From the NCBI GenBank assembly GCA_001986395.2, contig MQVO02000001.1, forward strand, positions 372,001 through 436,000: 64,000 bases of DNA, in the 5' to 3' direction. The notes beneath the pieces are model-generated. The model saw only the letters and a list, made by a program, of their open reading frames with translations. It was not told the origin of the DNA and ran no database searches. This document shows positions 35,983 through 46,971 of this stretch, one piece after another. The position numbers and the translations under genes are program-made. This DNA is from Irpex lacteus. Lineage: Eukaryota; Basidiomycota; Agaricomycetes; Polyporales; Irpicaceae. How positions within the stretch are numbered: position 1 is the stretch's first letter; every line of letters begins with the position of its first letter.

Positions 35983-38082
35983 ATGGCACTTCCACTTGAG
36001 ACTCTAGCCACTTTTCTTCATCTCCAAACTAAAGATGCTCTCATTGTTGCCACCATTTCTGGGCTGGTGCGTACGCCGTCTCCTTCGTTGCCAAGTTCTC
36101 ATCGTCTCTATAGATTGCACACTGGACCTTTCGTCGATGGGAACCTATGCAACTCAGTATTGTTGCGTCCTTGCTCATCGGTATCCCTCTCACCCTAGCC
36201 ACATTCTCTGTCCTCCAGCACGGGATAGTATATGCCACACTCATCTCATTCATCGTGTATTACTGTTCAATGGGGATGTCGGTCGTGGCCTATCGTCTCT
36301 CCCCTATCCATCCGTTAGCCCAGTATCCTGGGCCTGTCCTCGCAAAGATTTCCGCGTTTTGGATGGCCTGGGTTGCATCTCATGGAAAGCGACACGTTTA
36401 CATAGAACGACTGCATCTGGAATACGGGGACATAGTTCGGATCGGTGTGTTCATCTTGACTGCAAACTCTGGACATGGTCTGATGTGCCTCATCTCCATA
36501 GGTCCAAATGAACTGTCCATTAAGGATGCATCGGCCATCTTCCCACTCATGGGGTCTAACGGTATGCCCAAAGGTCCGGGCATGGTGGGACGAGTTCAAC
36601 ACCAACAATCATCGTTGATAACGTATCAGGACCCCATTGAACACGCACGCCGCAGAAGGCCATGGAACCGTGCTTTTAACACTCACTCTCTTAAAGAATA
36701 CCAACCCATCATCGCGAGGCGTGCCGTTCAGCTTGTCGAAGCTCTTCAAAGTCAAAGCGGTAGCGTTGATCTCGCACAGTGGATCAGCTTCTTCACGTAT
36801 GTGTTCCATGTCCTATACAGAGCGTTGAATGAGATTCTCAACCGTCTTAACACCCGAAGGTATGATTTCATGGGAGATATGGCGTGAGTATATGAATGCC
36901 CAGACCCGCATCCGTCTTCTGACTTCGCACCAGGTTCGGCGGGGGTACCGAGATGCTTCGTGACGGAGATAAGGATGGACTGTGGAAACTGCTCAAGGCA
37001 GGAATGCGGTGAGTAACATCTACTCTCTTATTGACTCGACCTCTGATGACCACGCAGCGTGGCGGTTATCTACGAGCATGTGCCTTGGCTGTCATTCTAC
37101 ACAAGACATCTTCCATTTATTGGAAGAGACCTGGTTGAACTTCGTGGAATGGCGTACCAGCGTACGGCAAGGCGCTATCAGAATGGCTCCTCGACGAAGG
37201 ATCTGTTCTTCTTCCTGGTAAATGATGGTCTTTTGATTGACCGTACATCGGCTAATAATTCTTCTAGAGCAATGAAGACAACGCAGAGAAGGTGTCACCG
37301 TCGCGGGACATTGTACTCGCGGATGGTATCCTCGCGCTGGTCGCAGGTTCCGACACTACGGCAACCACATTAAGCAACATCTTCTTTAACCTTCTGAGCT
37401 ACCCAGAAACATATCAACGACTTCAGACTGAGGTCGACTATTACTACCCACGAGGAGAAAACTCCCTTGATCCTCGACACTACATGCACATGCCTTACTT
37501 AGATGCCGTCATGTGAGTCGTGTACGTTCTCAAGCACTGGAGTTGCTCACGGGGAGATCTTCTGGTTCAGGAACGAGACCATGCGCTTATACCCCGCTAT
37601 ACCCAGTGGAAGTCTTCGCGCACCATTGCGCGGGTCCGGGGGGAAGGCCTTCGGAAAGCAGTATGTTTCCCACAACTCGTCAAAGGTGATACCTGCTGAG
37701 AAGGTTATGCTTTAGCTTCATACCAGAAGGAACTCAGGCTAGAATATCGATACGGGCAGTACATCGTGATGCACGCAACTTCTCTAATCCCAGCATGTTC
37801 TGGCCGGATCGTTGGCTCATCGCCGAAGGCTTCGCCCCTCCTCCACCGAGTCAATTCATTCATAATCCCAATGCATTCATCCCGTTCTCGTTTGGACCGT
37901 CCAATTGCGTAGGAAAGAACCTCGCGCTGTTGGAGATGCGAATGGTTATCTGCTCGTTCATACAGAAATTCGAGATGCGCTTTGCGGACAACTGGGATCG
38001 TAGTCTTTGGCAAGACAACCTCGAGGACCTATTTGTCACTGGCATGGGGAAGTTGCCGGTTGTTCTATACCCCAGAGATTGA
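35983..38082 (+). CDS. Cytochrome P450 monooxygenase (P450-5), second of tandem pair
   Basis: ATG 35983 begins MALPLETLATFLHLQ; the next exon encodes an anchor helix and the hinge LSPIHPLAQYPGP. Then RRPWNRAFNTHSLKEY, YDFMGDMAFGGGTEMLRDGD, I-helix LVAGSDTTATTLS, K-helix ETMR in NETMRLYPAIPSG, GKHFIPEGTQ joined across an intron, FWPDRW and the heme loop FSFGPSNCVGKNLA, ending ..KLPVVLYPRD. The order of motifs and nearly all introns agree with P450-4, so this is a tandem duplicate; sequence differences are spread along the protein, indicating an old duplication. Where P450-4 has an intron near the GPxxWNGR segment, this gene reads straight through. Confidence 0.88.
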
Positions 38083-38880
38083 CATCTCATTTCGAGAAAA
38101 ACATCCTACTCGAAAGTGGGCGCGTTTATACACAGAACTGATAGTGTAACATTTATTGTGTAGTATAGTGGTCAGCGGTATTAATGCAGCCTACGTGTTT
38201 TGTTCTGCTTTGCTTTATCAGTGTCTTACATTGCTACTTAACCTTAGTAATTTATTGGGCTCATCTACGAGACCAACTTATCGATTCAGGTAGCCTGTCG
38301 CAGAATATCAAAGCAAAAGCGGGAAAATGAGCCAGAGTCCTGGAAAAGAGGTGATGATTGCACCATGACGTCGACGATAGGCATTTGACTTACGGAAAGC
38401 AATACCCCCATTACACAAATGCGGAAGAGTTTGTGGGCCACAATTCGGAACGGATTACTGTACTTATTGACGTGCATATTTGAGGTTCGAGGCCTGGGCG
38501 TCTTTCCGACGAAGGGTGCCGGTGAGCTTGGACTGAGTCTTTTTGAAATATCGCTGTAGAATGGGCCTATGATAAGTACACACCCCATGCCAGCTACCTT
38601 AGCAGCCTGCATTCTCCGACCTTGGCAGGTTTATGTTGCGCAACCATGTCGTAGCTGCGCTCAAGTCATGAGCGCACTGTCACAGCCTGAGGCTACTTCA
38701 CATCGGGCATCCCAATGTGGACTGCCGTTCTGCGCGATCGGTTGGGTTGGTACCGCTCTTCTTCATTTTGATCATGACGGGGCGGACGTATATCACTCTT
38801 CGTTGTCAGCCGTCAGTATCAGTGCATATAATAATGTCGACCACGAGATCGTAAGTCTCAAATCCGCCTCTTTCCCCACC
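38083..38880. other. Intergenic between P450-5 and carboxypeptidase
   Basis: AT-rich 3' flank, then the carboxypeptidase promoter. A plus frame at 38569-39054 includes the true start at 38881 but no upstream coding motif. No gene is supported. Confidence 0.5.
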
Positions 38881-41774
38881 ATGTCTCGCACACTACAAGC
38901 GTCGGCACTCGTGCTTGCGCTGCTCCCCAGCGTGTTTTCGCACAACAACAAACTGGATAACACTCACCCTCACGCTTATAAAGGAATGCCCACTGGAGAT
39001 TACAGTACCGAATGGCAGTCTTGTAAGCCTCGAAGCATCACCTCCTGGGTCTGATTCTTCTACGTACTAACCCCTCTTTGCAGTCTTCAAAGTAAGATCC
39101 GATCTTCCAAACGTAAGCTTCGACGTAGGCACGTCATACGCCGGAAACATTGCAGTCCAGAGGGCAAACCATCCCAATAACACTCTCTTCTTCTGGGGGT
39201 TCGAGTCTCAGAAAGGCTCTCTGACTGCTGCTGCCGGAGAGATGAATGATAAGCCTTGGGCGATCTGGCTCCAAGGAGGGTACGTTTGCTCATCACCTTC
39301 TCGGACTTCGACCGCACTAAATATTGTCGCGGTGTAGCCCAGGGACGTCGAGTCTTTACGGACTCTTCTCTGAGAATGGCCCTATTCTCATGAAACCTGG
39401 CACGGAGACTCTAGAGGCGAATGAATACGCTTGGAGCAATCTTGTCGATTATATCTGGATAGACCAGCCCGTGTAAGACAGACAGCCATCCACGCACGAA
39501 CTTAGCTCACACCTACTTTAACAGAGGAGTCGGATTCTCTACAGCCGATGCTGAAGGATACGGTGAGTATACTTCACCGATGATGAGAGGCGTTGACTCA
39601 CAATAGTTTTGTTAATAAGCTGCTGACGAGACTCAAGTGGCGCAAGACTTTGTACGTATTATCAGACATGCATTTGGGTTCCCGCTGACTGTGTATATAG
39701 GTGGGCTTCCTAGACAACCTGGTCAAAGTCTTCCCCAGTCTGGCAACTCGTCCATTCCACCTTACCGGCGAGAGCTACGCGGGAAGATACATTGTAAATT
39801 ACGATCATCTAACACTGTACTCATCCACTTACGCACGCTTGGATTCCAGTCGTACATCTCCAGCGCCTTGTTTGCAATGGAAAACCCTCCGGTCAAACTC
39901 GCGAAGCTCGCAATGGGTAACCCCGCACTCGGATCTAACGCGGCGTTCAAAACTTTGCCTTCGGTACGCCTGGCTACCAACCATTTGAGTCTACGTCGCA
40001 TCGCATTAACGCCTTCTCTTGCAGTTGAGCCTTCTGAAGACTTACCCTCAAATCATCGATTATAACAGCGAAGTTTACGATTATTTTGCCAACCAGTAAG
40101 TGAACTGCCATGTGACTTATCCTGAGGCCATCACTGACGAACGCTTCCAGAGCTCATCTTTGTGGTCTTGACATCAACCTCACCTACCCACAAACTGACG
40201 GCTATTTCCCATCCGTCAACCTCACAGTCGGAGAAGATCTGCTTCCTGGCAGTAACTCGACCAACGACAACCCAGACGACCGCGGAAGGGGCCGAGGCGG
40301 GAGCCAGCAATCGAGAAGAGACTTCTCTTCCGTTCCAGGTGTGACTTTCTTCGATGAGGTGGCTGGTCGGTATGAGCGTGGAGACGCCCCGTATTCTCCT
40401 CGGTCAGTCAAGAGGTCTGCAAAGACTGGTTTGAAGTTGCACTTGGACGGTCGTCCCAACAACACCGTCGACCCGTACTATGGGTGCTACATCTGGGATG
40501 AGCTGACCGATTTCGCGCTTAACTACACCTACCCTTGGAGTGAGTCGATGTCAGTCGCGTTGATTGTAGTTGTACTGACTTATGGCTGGATAATCGCAGG
40601 CAAATATGATAGCTTCGATGTCAGTACCCATTCGTCGTAGATGTTCGAACATCTACTCACTTCTTGTAGACCTTTGACGTACCGGACGCCCTCAGCCCTG
40701 ATCTCACCACGAGCCCGACCTGGTATCTTAACCGTAAGTGGCACCCCGCTCATCAGAAACACTTGCTCACTCGAAGTTCAGAGGTCTCTGTCCGTGAGTC
40801 ATTGCACGCTCCTGATAAGGCCTGGTCAGCGGGCTTCGACTATCCCTGGGGAAACAGTAAGTTTTCAACAATATGAAGTATCGTTGACAATGTTGCTCAC
40901 TGGATTATATCATTTGCAGATGGCGATGGCAGCGATCCCAGTCCCGAGCCAATGACTTTCTTGACGGACTTAGCTACGAATGCTTCAAGCAAAGGAGTCC
41001 CTATTGTCCTGTTTGTCGGAAACGATGACGCTACCTCGCCTCACTTCGGAACAGAAGGTAAGCCCAAGTTATCAGAGTACCAAGTGAATGCACTCACCGA
41101 TATTTCCTACAGTTACCATTCAGGTATATCATGGGACCGCTTCATCGATGAGGAACATAAACTGACTTATGTGTCTAGAACACGACCTTTGGAGGAACGC
41201 AAGGTTTCACTGTGCAGCCTGGCACCCCTTGGTACGATGACCAAGGAAACTGGGCCGGAGTCGTCCATCAAGAGCGCAACTGGACGTACGTCCTCGTGTA
41301 CGGCGCCGGACACGAAGTCCCAGCATACAAGCCCGCAGCAGTGAGTTCACATCCTCCATCCCTCCCGTATCGGTACTCATAACCATCCATCGTAACCAGT
41401 CGTACGTCATGCTCCGCGAGTTCATCCTCGGCTCCAACCAAACCGGGTTAGTGACCACGAACGGGAACACCACCTCGGTCGTCGGCGGCCAGAACCCCAC
41501 CCTGCAGCAAGACGCGATCCCTGGTCAGGAAGCCATCTACTACGGTTCGAGCAAGACCGAAGGTTCGACTGCTGCGCCGAGCGCGACCGTTGCGATGTTC
41601 GAGAGTCATGTGGGGCTGCTTCCCGTTACGGGTACTGAGGCCATTGCTGCGAGAGCCACCAACGCTGGCGACAGCAACGGCAGTTCCACCTCGGGCGCAG
41701 AGAGGATCAGCCTTCCAGGTGCTCTTCACATCCCGGTCGCGGTGTTCGCTGCCTTCGTAGCGTATGTCTTGTGA
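38881..41774 (+). CDS. Serine carboxypeptidase (peptidase S10), secreted, probable GPI anchor
   Basis: ATG 38881 opens a signal peptide (LQASALVLALLPSVFS). The S10 landmarks appear in order: SYAGNIAV, FFWGFE, the oxyanion segment WLQGGPGTSSLYG, YIWIDQPVGVGFS across an intron, the catalytic Ser in LTGESYAGRYI, catalytic Asp in LFVGNDDATSP and catalytic His in GAGHEVPAYKP. Secreted S10 enzymes remove C-terminal residues at acid pH. The mature protein ends in a Ser/Thr-rich tail and a hydrophobic stretch (ALHIPVAVFAAFVAYVL), suggesting GPI anchoring at the cell surface. Two oddities: the usual Cys in GGPGCSS is Thr, and a Gly/Arg/Ser-rich insert (DDRGRGRGGSQQSRRD) sits mid-protein. More than ten exons. 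Confidence 0.88.
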
Positions 41775-41989
41775 ATCAGCCTCGTATAGATCCCTGCGAA
41801 CTTTGTAAAGGACCGGAATAGAATTACATGTACAGATACCTTTATAGTACATAGATTGTTTAGAATAAGCCAGCATCTGTAGGACAGTCAATTATAGTTC
41901 ATTTATTATGTTCACGACCGCTTGGGAGTGATCAGAACACTTACATATAAAGTCCACGAAGCCCAAGAAAACATTCTCGAAGTACGTTG

Positions 41990-42572
41990 CTAATTTTCTC
42001 GCCATTGGTACGTGCACCCAGCGCACCTGCACATGGAGTCAGTGTACCGCATATAGGCATCCTCGTCTACGTAAACATACCTATAGACTAGAAATGAGTA
42101 GTGATGTCAGCAAATTACGACATAAATGCACAGAGAAGGAAAAGGAGACGTACAAGTCGTCATAGGTTCATCGGCAGAACGGATCTGTAGCATGTAAAAG
42201 TACGCTCGGCCGTGATCGCATTTAGGGCACGTTGCTGATCCACAAAAGAAAAATAGAGAATAGAAGAGCATGGTCAGCAAACCATTCTCAAGGGTCATTG
42301 AAGAAGAACGACGTTACCTGCAGTCGAGTCAGCGTGCTTCCACATGTCATCGCCACCAAGAACGTCGTCGACCTCTTTGCGCTTCAGTCTCGTACGGGAG
42401 GTCATCTGTAGACAACAAAGTAACTTTCAGTATGCCGTCACTGTAAATGTAGAGGCCTAGTAACCTGTTTTGTAATTGGGAACTCGTAGGCGCATGTATT
42501 GCACGCCCACTTGTTGTACCCAGTTTCGGTCGATATGACGAGGAGGTTAGCGCAGCTTGGGCAGAAGAGCAT
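41990..42572 (-). CDS. RPC11: RNA polymerase III subunit RPC11 (C11, TFIIS-like)
   Basis: Exons 42465-42572, 42318-42405, 42154-42234, 42081-42087 and 41990-42026 join to a ~108-residue protein. It has an N-terminal zinc ribbon (MLFCPSCANLL, KWACNTCAYEFP) and a C-terminal TFIIS-type ribbon (ATCPKCDHGRAYF, FYRCAGCTYQWREN), with QIRSADEPMTT containing the conserved acidic RNA-cleavage loop. C11 supplies the intrinsic transcript cleavage and termination-reinitiation activity of Pol III. The 7-nt exon at 42081-42087 supplies most of F-Y-R of the last ribbon; skipping it would break the frame. It is convergent with the carboxypeptidase gene, whose stop is only ~215 bp away. Confidence 0.92.
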
Positions 42573-42970
42573 GTTTTGTAGGCTGCCTTGGAAATACTGC
42601 CCAGAATTCAACGTGAGACCCAGTCAGAATGGCTGAGCGAATGCAACTTACGGTGAAAGAAACGAACTTGAAGCTCTGGATGAGAACTTGAAATGAGTTC
42701 GGGTCATTTAATTTCGGAGATCAAATTGATCGCTTGGTCGGCTAAACCCGATGGCCAGCAGCCTGAGTGCATTTATGTAGGGCGAGAAAAGATAAACTTC
42801 TGCACACGATGGAGAAAACATGATTGCGAACGTTAACGATGTATGATATGGGGAGAACGCGACAGAACTAAATAGAAAGCAAACAAGACAGCAATAATCC
42901 AATACGAAGTGAATCTCATCAAGGCATTACGCCTGACAAAACCACTTAAGACAAATCTCCACCTCTACGC
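42573..42970. other. Promoter of RPC11 and 3' flank of heme oxygenase
   Basis: AT-rich, no coding motif. The minus frame 42708-42902 is not conserved-looking. Confidence 0.5.
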
Positions 42971-44180
42971 TCACTGGGATGGCGTAGCATACATGCCAAA
43001 TACGTTGGACACCCACTCGCCCACGGCCTCCAACTTAGCCCACCCTTTCTCGCCCGTAAACCCGCCAGTGACCAAGAAAAAGTGCGATAGACACAGCGCG
43101 AGAATGAACGCGATGACCGACGAGATCGGGTACATTCCCTTCTCTTTCACAGGCGCGTCCTCCTCTGTTTCCTTCGTCTCGGGTTTCTGCAGGAGTTGCA
43201 AGGGGTTCGGGGCCGGAGTGACGAATTCGGGTGGTGGAGGCGTAGGTGAGGAGGATATGGTAGGTGAGGTGGGGTCGCCCAGGACGGGGACATCTGCTGA
43301 TTCGTGTGATGGGTGGGAGGACGGTGCGCGGAGTGTGGTGAATAGGCCTGTGTTGAGCTCGAAGGCAACGTTGGCCTCTTCCAGTATCAAAGCTACATAG
43401 CACCGCCACAGAATATTAAGCTTCATTTTGCGAGCACTAGGATTGAAGCACTCACCTTTGATGTCCTCGTCCTCTCCAACACCCTCGTTCATACCTTTCC
43501 TATACCACTCTTTGACCTTCTTCATGTCTCCAATGGTGCCGACGCCCGCCTCCCCGCCCAGCTTCCCAAACTCGTAAAACGCCACACCAGATCCGTTGTC
43601 CTCCAGACCATACGCCTTGCTTATCCTCCGCTTGATGAATTGTCCACCGCTGAGATCTCCAAGATATCTAACATACGCGTGCGCGAGTAGCGCAGCAGGG
43701 TTGCTGTCCGCAAGCTTCTGGATACGAGATGTGTACGCAGCGAACGGCTCGGGCGGGGACGTCGTCAGCGTGACGTGTATGGGATGCGACAACCACGACG
43801 TCTCAGGCAGCTGAAGGAAATGAGAGATGTCGGCGGAGAGAGAGGCGGTGCGGTTGAAGAGAGCTGGGTTGTACGTCGGCGCGAGCACGGGATGGGTAGA
43901 GTATTTCTCGAGGGCGCGCTCGAGGTTGCTAGTTGCGTCATTGACCGCGGCAAGTGTCTATAGTTTAGGAAAACGTTGGAGAGCAAAGTAAAAGAACGAC
44001 GTACTCGTATACGTGGTACAGCATCATCAAAAACCGCACATATTCCTCTTTGTCGAGCTCGCCACGGACGAGCCATCCTGCACCCTCGCTGTGCTCGGCC
44101 TTGTCATGAGCGGCGGCGGTTCCAGTCCGCAACAGCGTAGCAATATCTTGTGAAAAGTCAATCTTCTCCAGAATAGCCAT
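42971..44180 (-). CDS. HMX1: Heme oxygenase, tail-anchored
   Basis: ATG 44180 begins MAILEKIDFSQDIATLL. The proximal heme ligand motif is GTAAAHDKAEHS, where the His starts the conserved His-Asp-x-Ala-Glu. The distal-helix signature is LLAHAYVRYLGDLSGGQ (usual YxRYxGDLSGGQ). After ~260 residues comes a Pro/Ser/Thr-rich linker and a C-terminal hydrophobic helix (VIAFILALCLSHFFLVTGG). Heme oxygenase opens heme to biliverdin, CO and iron; the tail suggests ER-membrane anchoring, as in yeast HMX1. Three exons. In a region rich in heme proteins this could recycle P450 heme, but that is inference. An upstream in-frame segment to 44447 is open but not needed. Confidence 0.9.
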
Positions 44181-44571
44181 CTTGGGTGTCGACTTGCGGT
44201 AGTAGAGCTGGTCGTCGGGGAGGTGGGGCCTGGAGTAAGTCGAGGGGGAGTGCAGAAGAGCAACAAAGACTGGGGGAGAACCGGGTGGCTGAAGATGTAA
44301 ATATTTGTAAATACGAAAGGAAAGGCAAATGGACAGCGCAGCACAGCTGGCGGTGTCTGTATCTGGATTCCGAGTTTTGGATGATTGTGGCCGAGGCACA
44401 GGCGGAAGATGTGCAGAAAATGGCGTTGTCAGCGATTGTTGTGCCATTTGATCATCTTATCTGATAAACAGTCATCTTGGCACTGCCGCAGCGCTTTGGT
44501 ACACTGGTGCAAAGACTCTCGTTCTGCAGACTGCCTGTGACACTACTGGAACAGAAGTTTCTTAGAGCGGT
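44181..44571. other. Promoter region of heme oxygenase
   Basis: No gene motif. The upstream extension of the heme oxygenase frame is Pro/Ser-rich, unlike coding sequence. Confidence 0.45.
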
Positions 44572-44757
44572 TTATTCTGCTTCCTCCATGACAGCAGTTG
44601 GATTCACAGTCTGAGCAACGTCGTCCAAAATGGGCGCACACTTGCGAAGCTCGGCCGGCGAAAATCGACTCGGATTGTTGGCGCCGAGGGCTTTGGAGGA
44701 GATGGCAATGGCAGTATTGATTTGGGAAAGGGGCCCGGGGCGAACAGACGAAGGCAA
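44572..44757 (-). CDS. Possible small hypothetical protein (terminal exon)
   Basis: The frame reads INTAIAISSKALGANNPS, then SRFSPAELRKCAPILDD and NPTAVMEEAE before the stop at 44572. Composition looks like a real, soluble, helical protein and unlike the antisense frames. No ATG opens this frame: it is blocked by a TAG upstream, so an upstream exon would be required (possible acceptor ATATAG near 44778). I do not recognise the family. It could also be chance. It lies between heme oxygenase and the arrestin-like gene, all on the minus strand. Confidence 0.3.
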   Translation of the reverse strand: MPSSVRPGPLSQINTAIAISSKALGANNPSRFSPAELRKCAPILDDVAQTVNPTAVMEEAE

Positions 44758-45013
44758 GCAAGAATGGTTTCGCCATGGCTATATACTCGCACACAGACTT
44801 TGTAATGACGCAAAATGCATCGTCAACGGGGACCCATCGAATCGTCCTGACACCGAAGCGATGGGCAACCGATAAAGCACTGGTTTCTGACGCAGAGGAC
44901 TGTAGTCCAAGTTGGAAGTTCTGTTAAAGCGAACTTGACATACAAAACGATAGGCATCGTAATATACACCAGCAGTCCTCACATAAGGATGCATACACAG
45001 AGCGTACTTCAGT

Positions 45014-46633
45014 TCAGCCTTGGTAAAGATCCGTGACGAGATGTACGGGGTGACAATACTTATGTTCCTTCCAAGGAGAAATCTCAGGTTTCTCAGGTTT
45101 CACATGAAGCACAATAAAGTCCTACATAAACCAACGCAAGTCAACATCTACAAACAAAACAACGCGTAAAAGCTGCTCACTTTGATCTCAAACCGACTAG
45201 TAGAGAACCCAGAGAAGATAACATGAGGCTTCTTATGACACAAAACCCTGCCCTCCCACACCAACGCGTCCACACCATCCGGAGGTGACATGCTACTCAG
45301 CTGAGCTTCTCCAATGTTCATTGTAGACCACGCGTTCTGTCCGTATATCTTGCTAGTGATGCGTCGTTGTAGATAGACTCGCACCCAAGGCGTCTTTTGC
45401 CCGGGCTCCGTTTGTTTCCCCGTGAGTTTCTGAGGGAGAGTGCTGAGCACAGATAGCGGTGTGCGTGAGGTTGAGGGTTTGGCAGATGAGGAAGGTCCTG
45501 GCTCTACGATTCGGGCGTCGTCGAGGACCAGCGTAGCATCTCCAGGTGAGCCTGCCCCTTGAGCAGCGAGGAGATGGTTCATCGGTGCGCGCAGCTGAAG
45601 CTGGAAGGGTATCTCCGTGTCGAAGGCGTACGTCCGACCAGCCGGGATGAATAGCTACACGAAATACGACGTCAGCAAACTGAAGCGAAAGAATATCTTT
45701 GAACGAGACCTACGTGACAATCAATCGCCCCAACTCCCTCCTGTTGAGAAGGCACGCTAGTAGTAACGTGATACCACTTTTCTGGTATTTGCTTTGTTAT
45801 CGACAGGAAAGGTGGCCCGCTTTCTGGAGTTGGTAAAGGAGGCCTCGACCTCGGGCGATACAATATTGGTTCAGAGAGCCTGTATATCGCATTGTTTATT
45901 AGTAAATCCGTTCCGTTTCGCGACGAAGTATATCTAGGAAAACATACGTCCAGTCCTTATCCCACCACCCAAACCGCTGCTGCTTCTTCACAACAACCGT
46001 AACAACGTACGAAACACTGCCCACAATCAAAGGCCCGCCCGGCCATCGGCCGCTAAACGACGGCGGTAAAGGATTGGTTCGTTTACCATCTTGGAACGTC
46101 GCTGGGAATGGGATGGCAAACTCGAGTTTCGCGGGACATGTCCCTCCGTTCTTGGACTTCCACAACTCGCGTTCGACGGAGAATAAGGCTCCTCGGTCGT
46201 GAAGCGTGTCTTCCAGTTGGACTACGACTGCCTGCCGGCCTTCGAGCTTTATAATAGCATATTATGAGCTTATCGTATACTCTACTAATGAGAAACGTAT
46301 CGAAGCACACTTCAAGTTGCTCACCTTTATCGAGACAGCCTTGACACCCTGCGGATTATCCACCAGTACCTCTCCCTTTACGACTTCACTCTGTCTGTAC
46401 ACAGCAACGTTCTTGCCTTCTTGCCTGCTGCGTTCAAGAACGATCCGAACTCCTTCAGCCTTTGCAGGTATCGGTTCGGCGGGGATCGTCGAGTCAGAGA
46501 TCACCGGCAGGGCTGTCTGCACTTCTGCGGAGGAGCCTGCGATCTCAAGGCGCTGTTCGTCACCTTGCGGCTCTGCAGCGTACAAAGGCGCATCGTTCGA
46601 AGGAGTGTAGAGCGGTAACTCGCCGGCACTCAT
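45014..46633 (-). CDS. Arrestin-like N/C domain protein (alpha-arrestin type)
   Basis: Starts MSAGELPLYTPSNDAPLY. The exons then give beta-rich segments typical of the arrestin N domain (GVRIVLERSRQEGKN, VVKGEVLVDNPQGVKAVSIKLEGRQ), the ELWKSKNGG and LEFAIPFPATF region, and PPSFSGRWPGG-PLIVGSVSYVVTV, which matches the arrestin IxxxxSYxV segment. The C domain is in the later exons, including FIPAGRTYAFDTEIPFQLQLRAP. The last exon is DFIVLHVKPEKPE...LVTDLYQG with TGA at 45014-45016. About 460 residues in six exons. Alpha-arrestins recruit Nedd4-type ubiquitin ligases to membrane transporters for endocytosis; a PPxY-like motif is not obvious, apart from an LPLYTP near the N-terminus. Confidence 0.72.
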
Positions 46634-46971
46634 CTTCTTGCCTACAGTAAAACGACAGTCAGAGGATCAGGCGGTCAAGACGAGAACCTGCATCGTTTCA
46701 GTGGCAGTCTGAGCTATATAAGGTGAGGTATCACCTGATATCGAGCGCGACAGCGAGAATGGCAGTTCTGGCATGAGCTCCGTAGTCCCCGCAATATGTA
46801 CCTTGGTCATCCATTTCACTCACTCAGTCTCACATACCAGGCCCATCCCACACTACAAGTATTGATCCAACAATGTCCTTGCTGTTACTAGACATGAGCG
46901 TAATAAACACAGGTATATCACCTCACCACAAATAAGTACCCCTACACCACACAGACCAAACCAATAGATCA
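46634..46971. other. Intergenic, no supported gene
   Basis: Promoter of the arrestin-like gene and the 3' flank of the aspartic protease. Nothing else seen. Confidence 0.5.
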
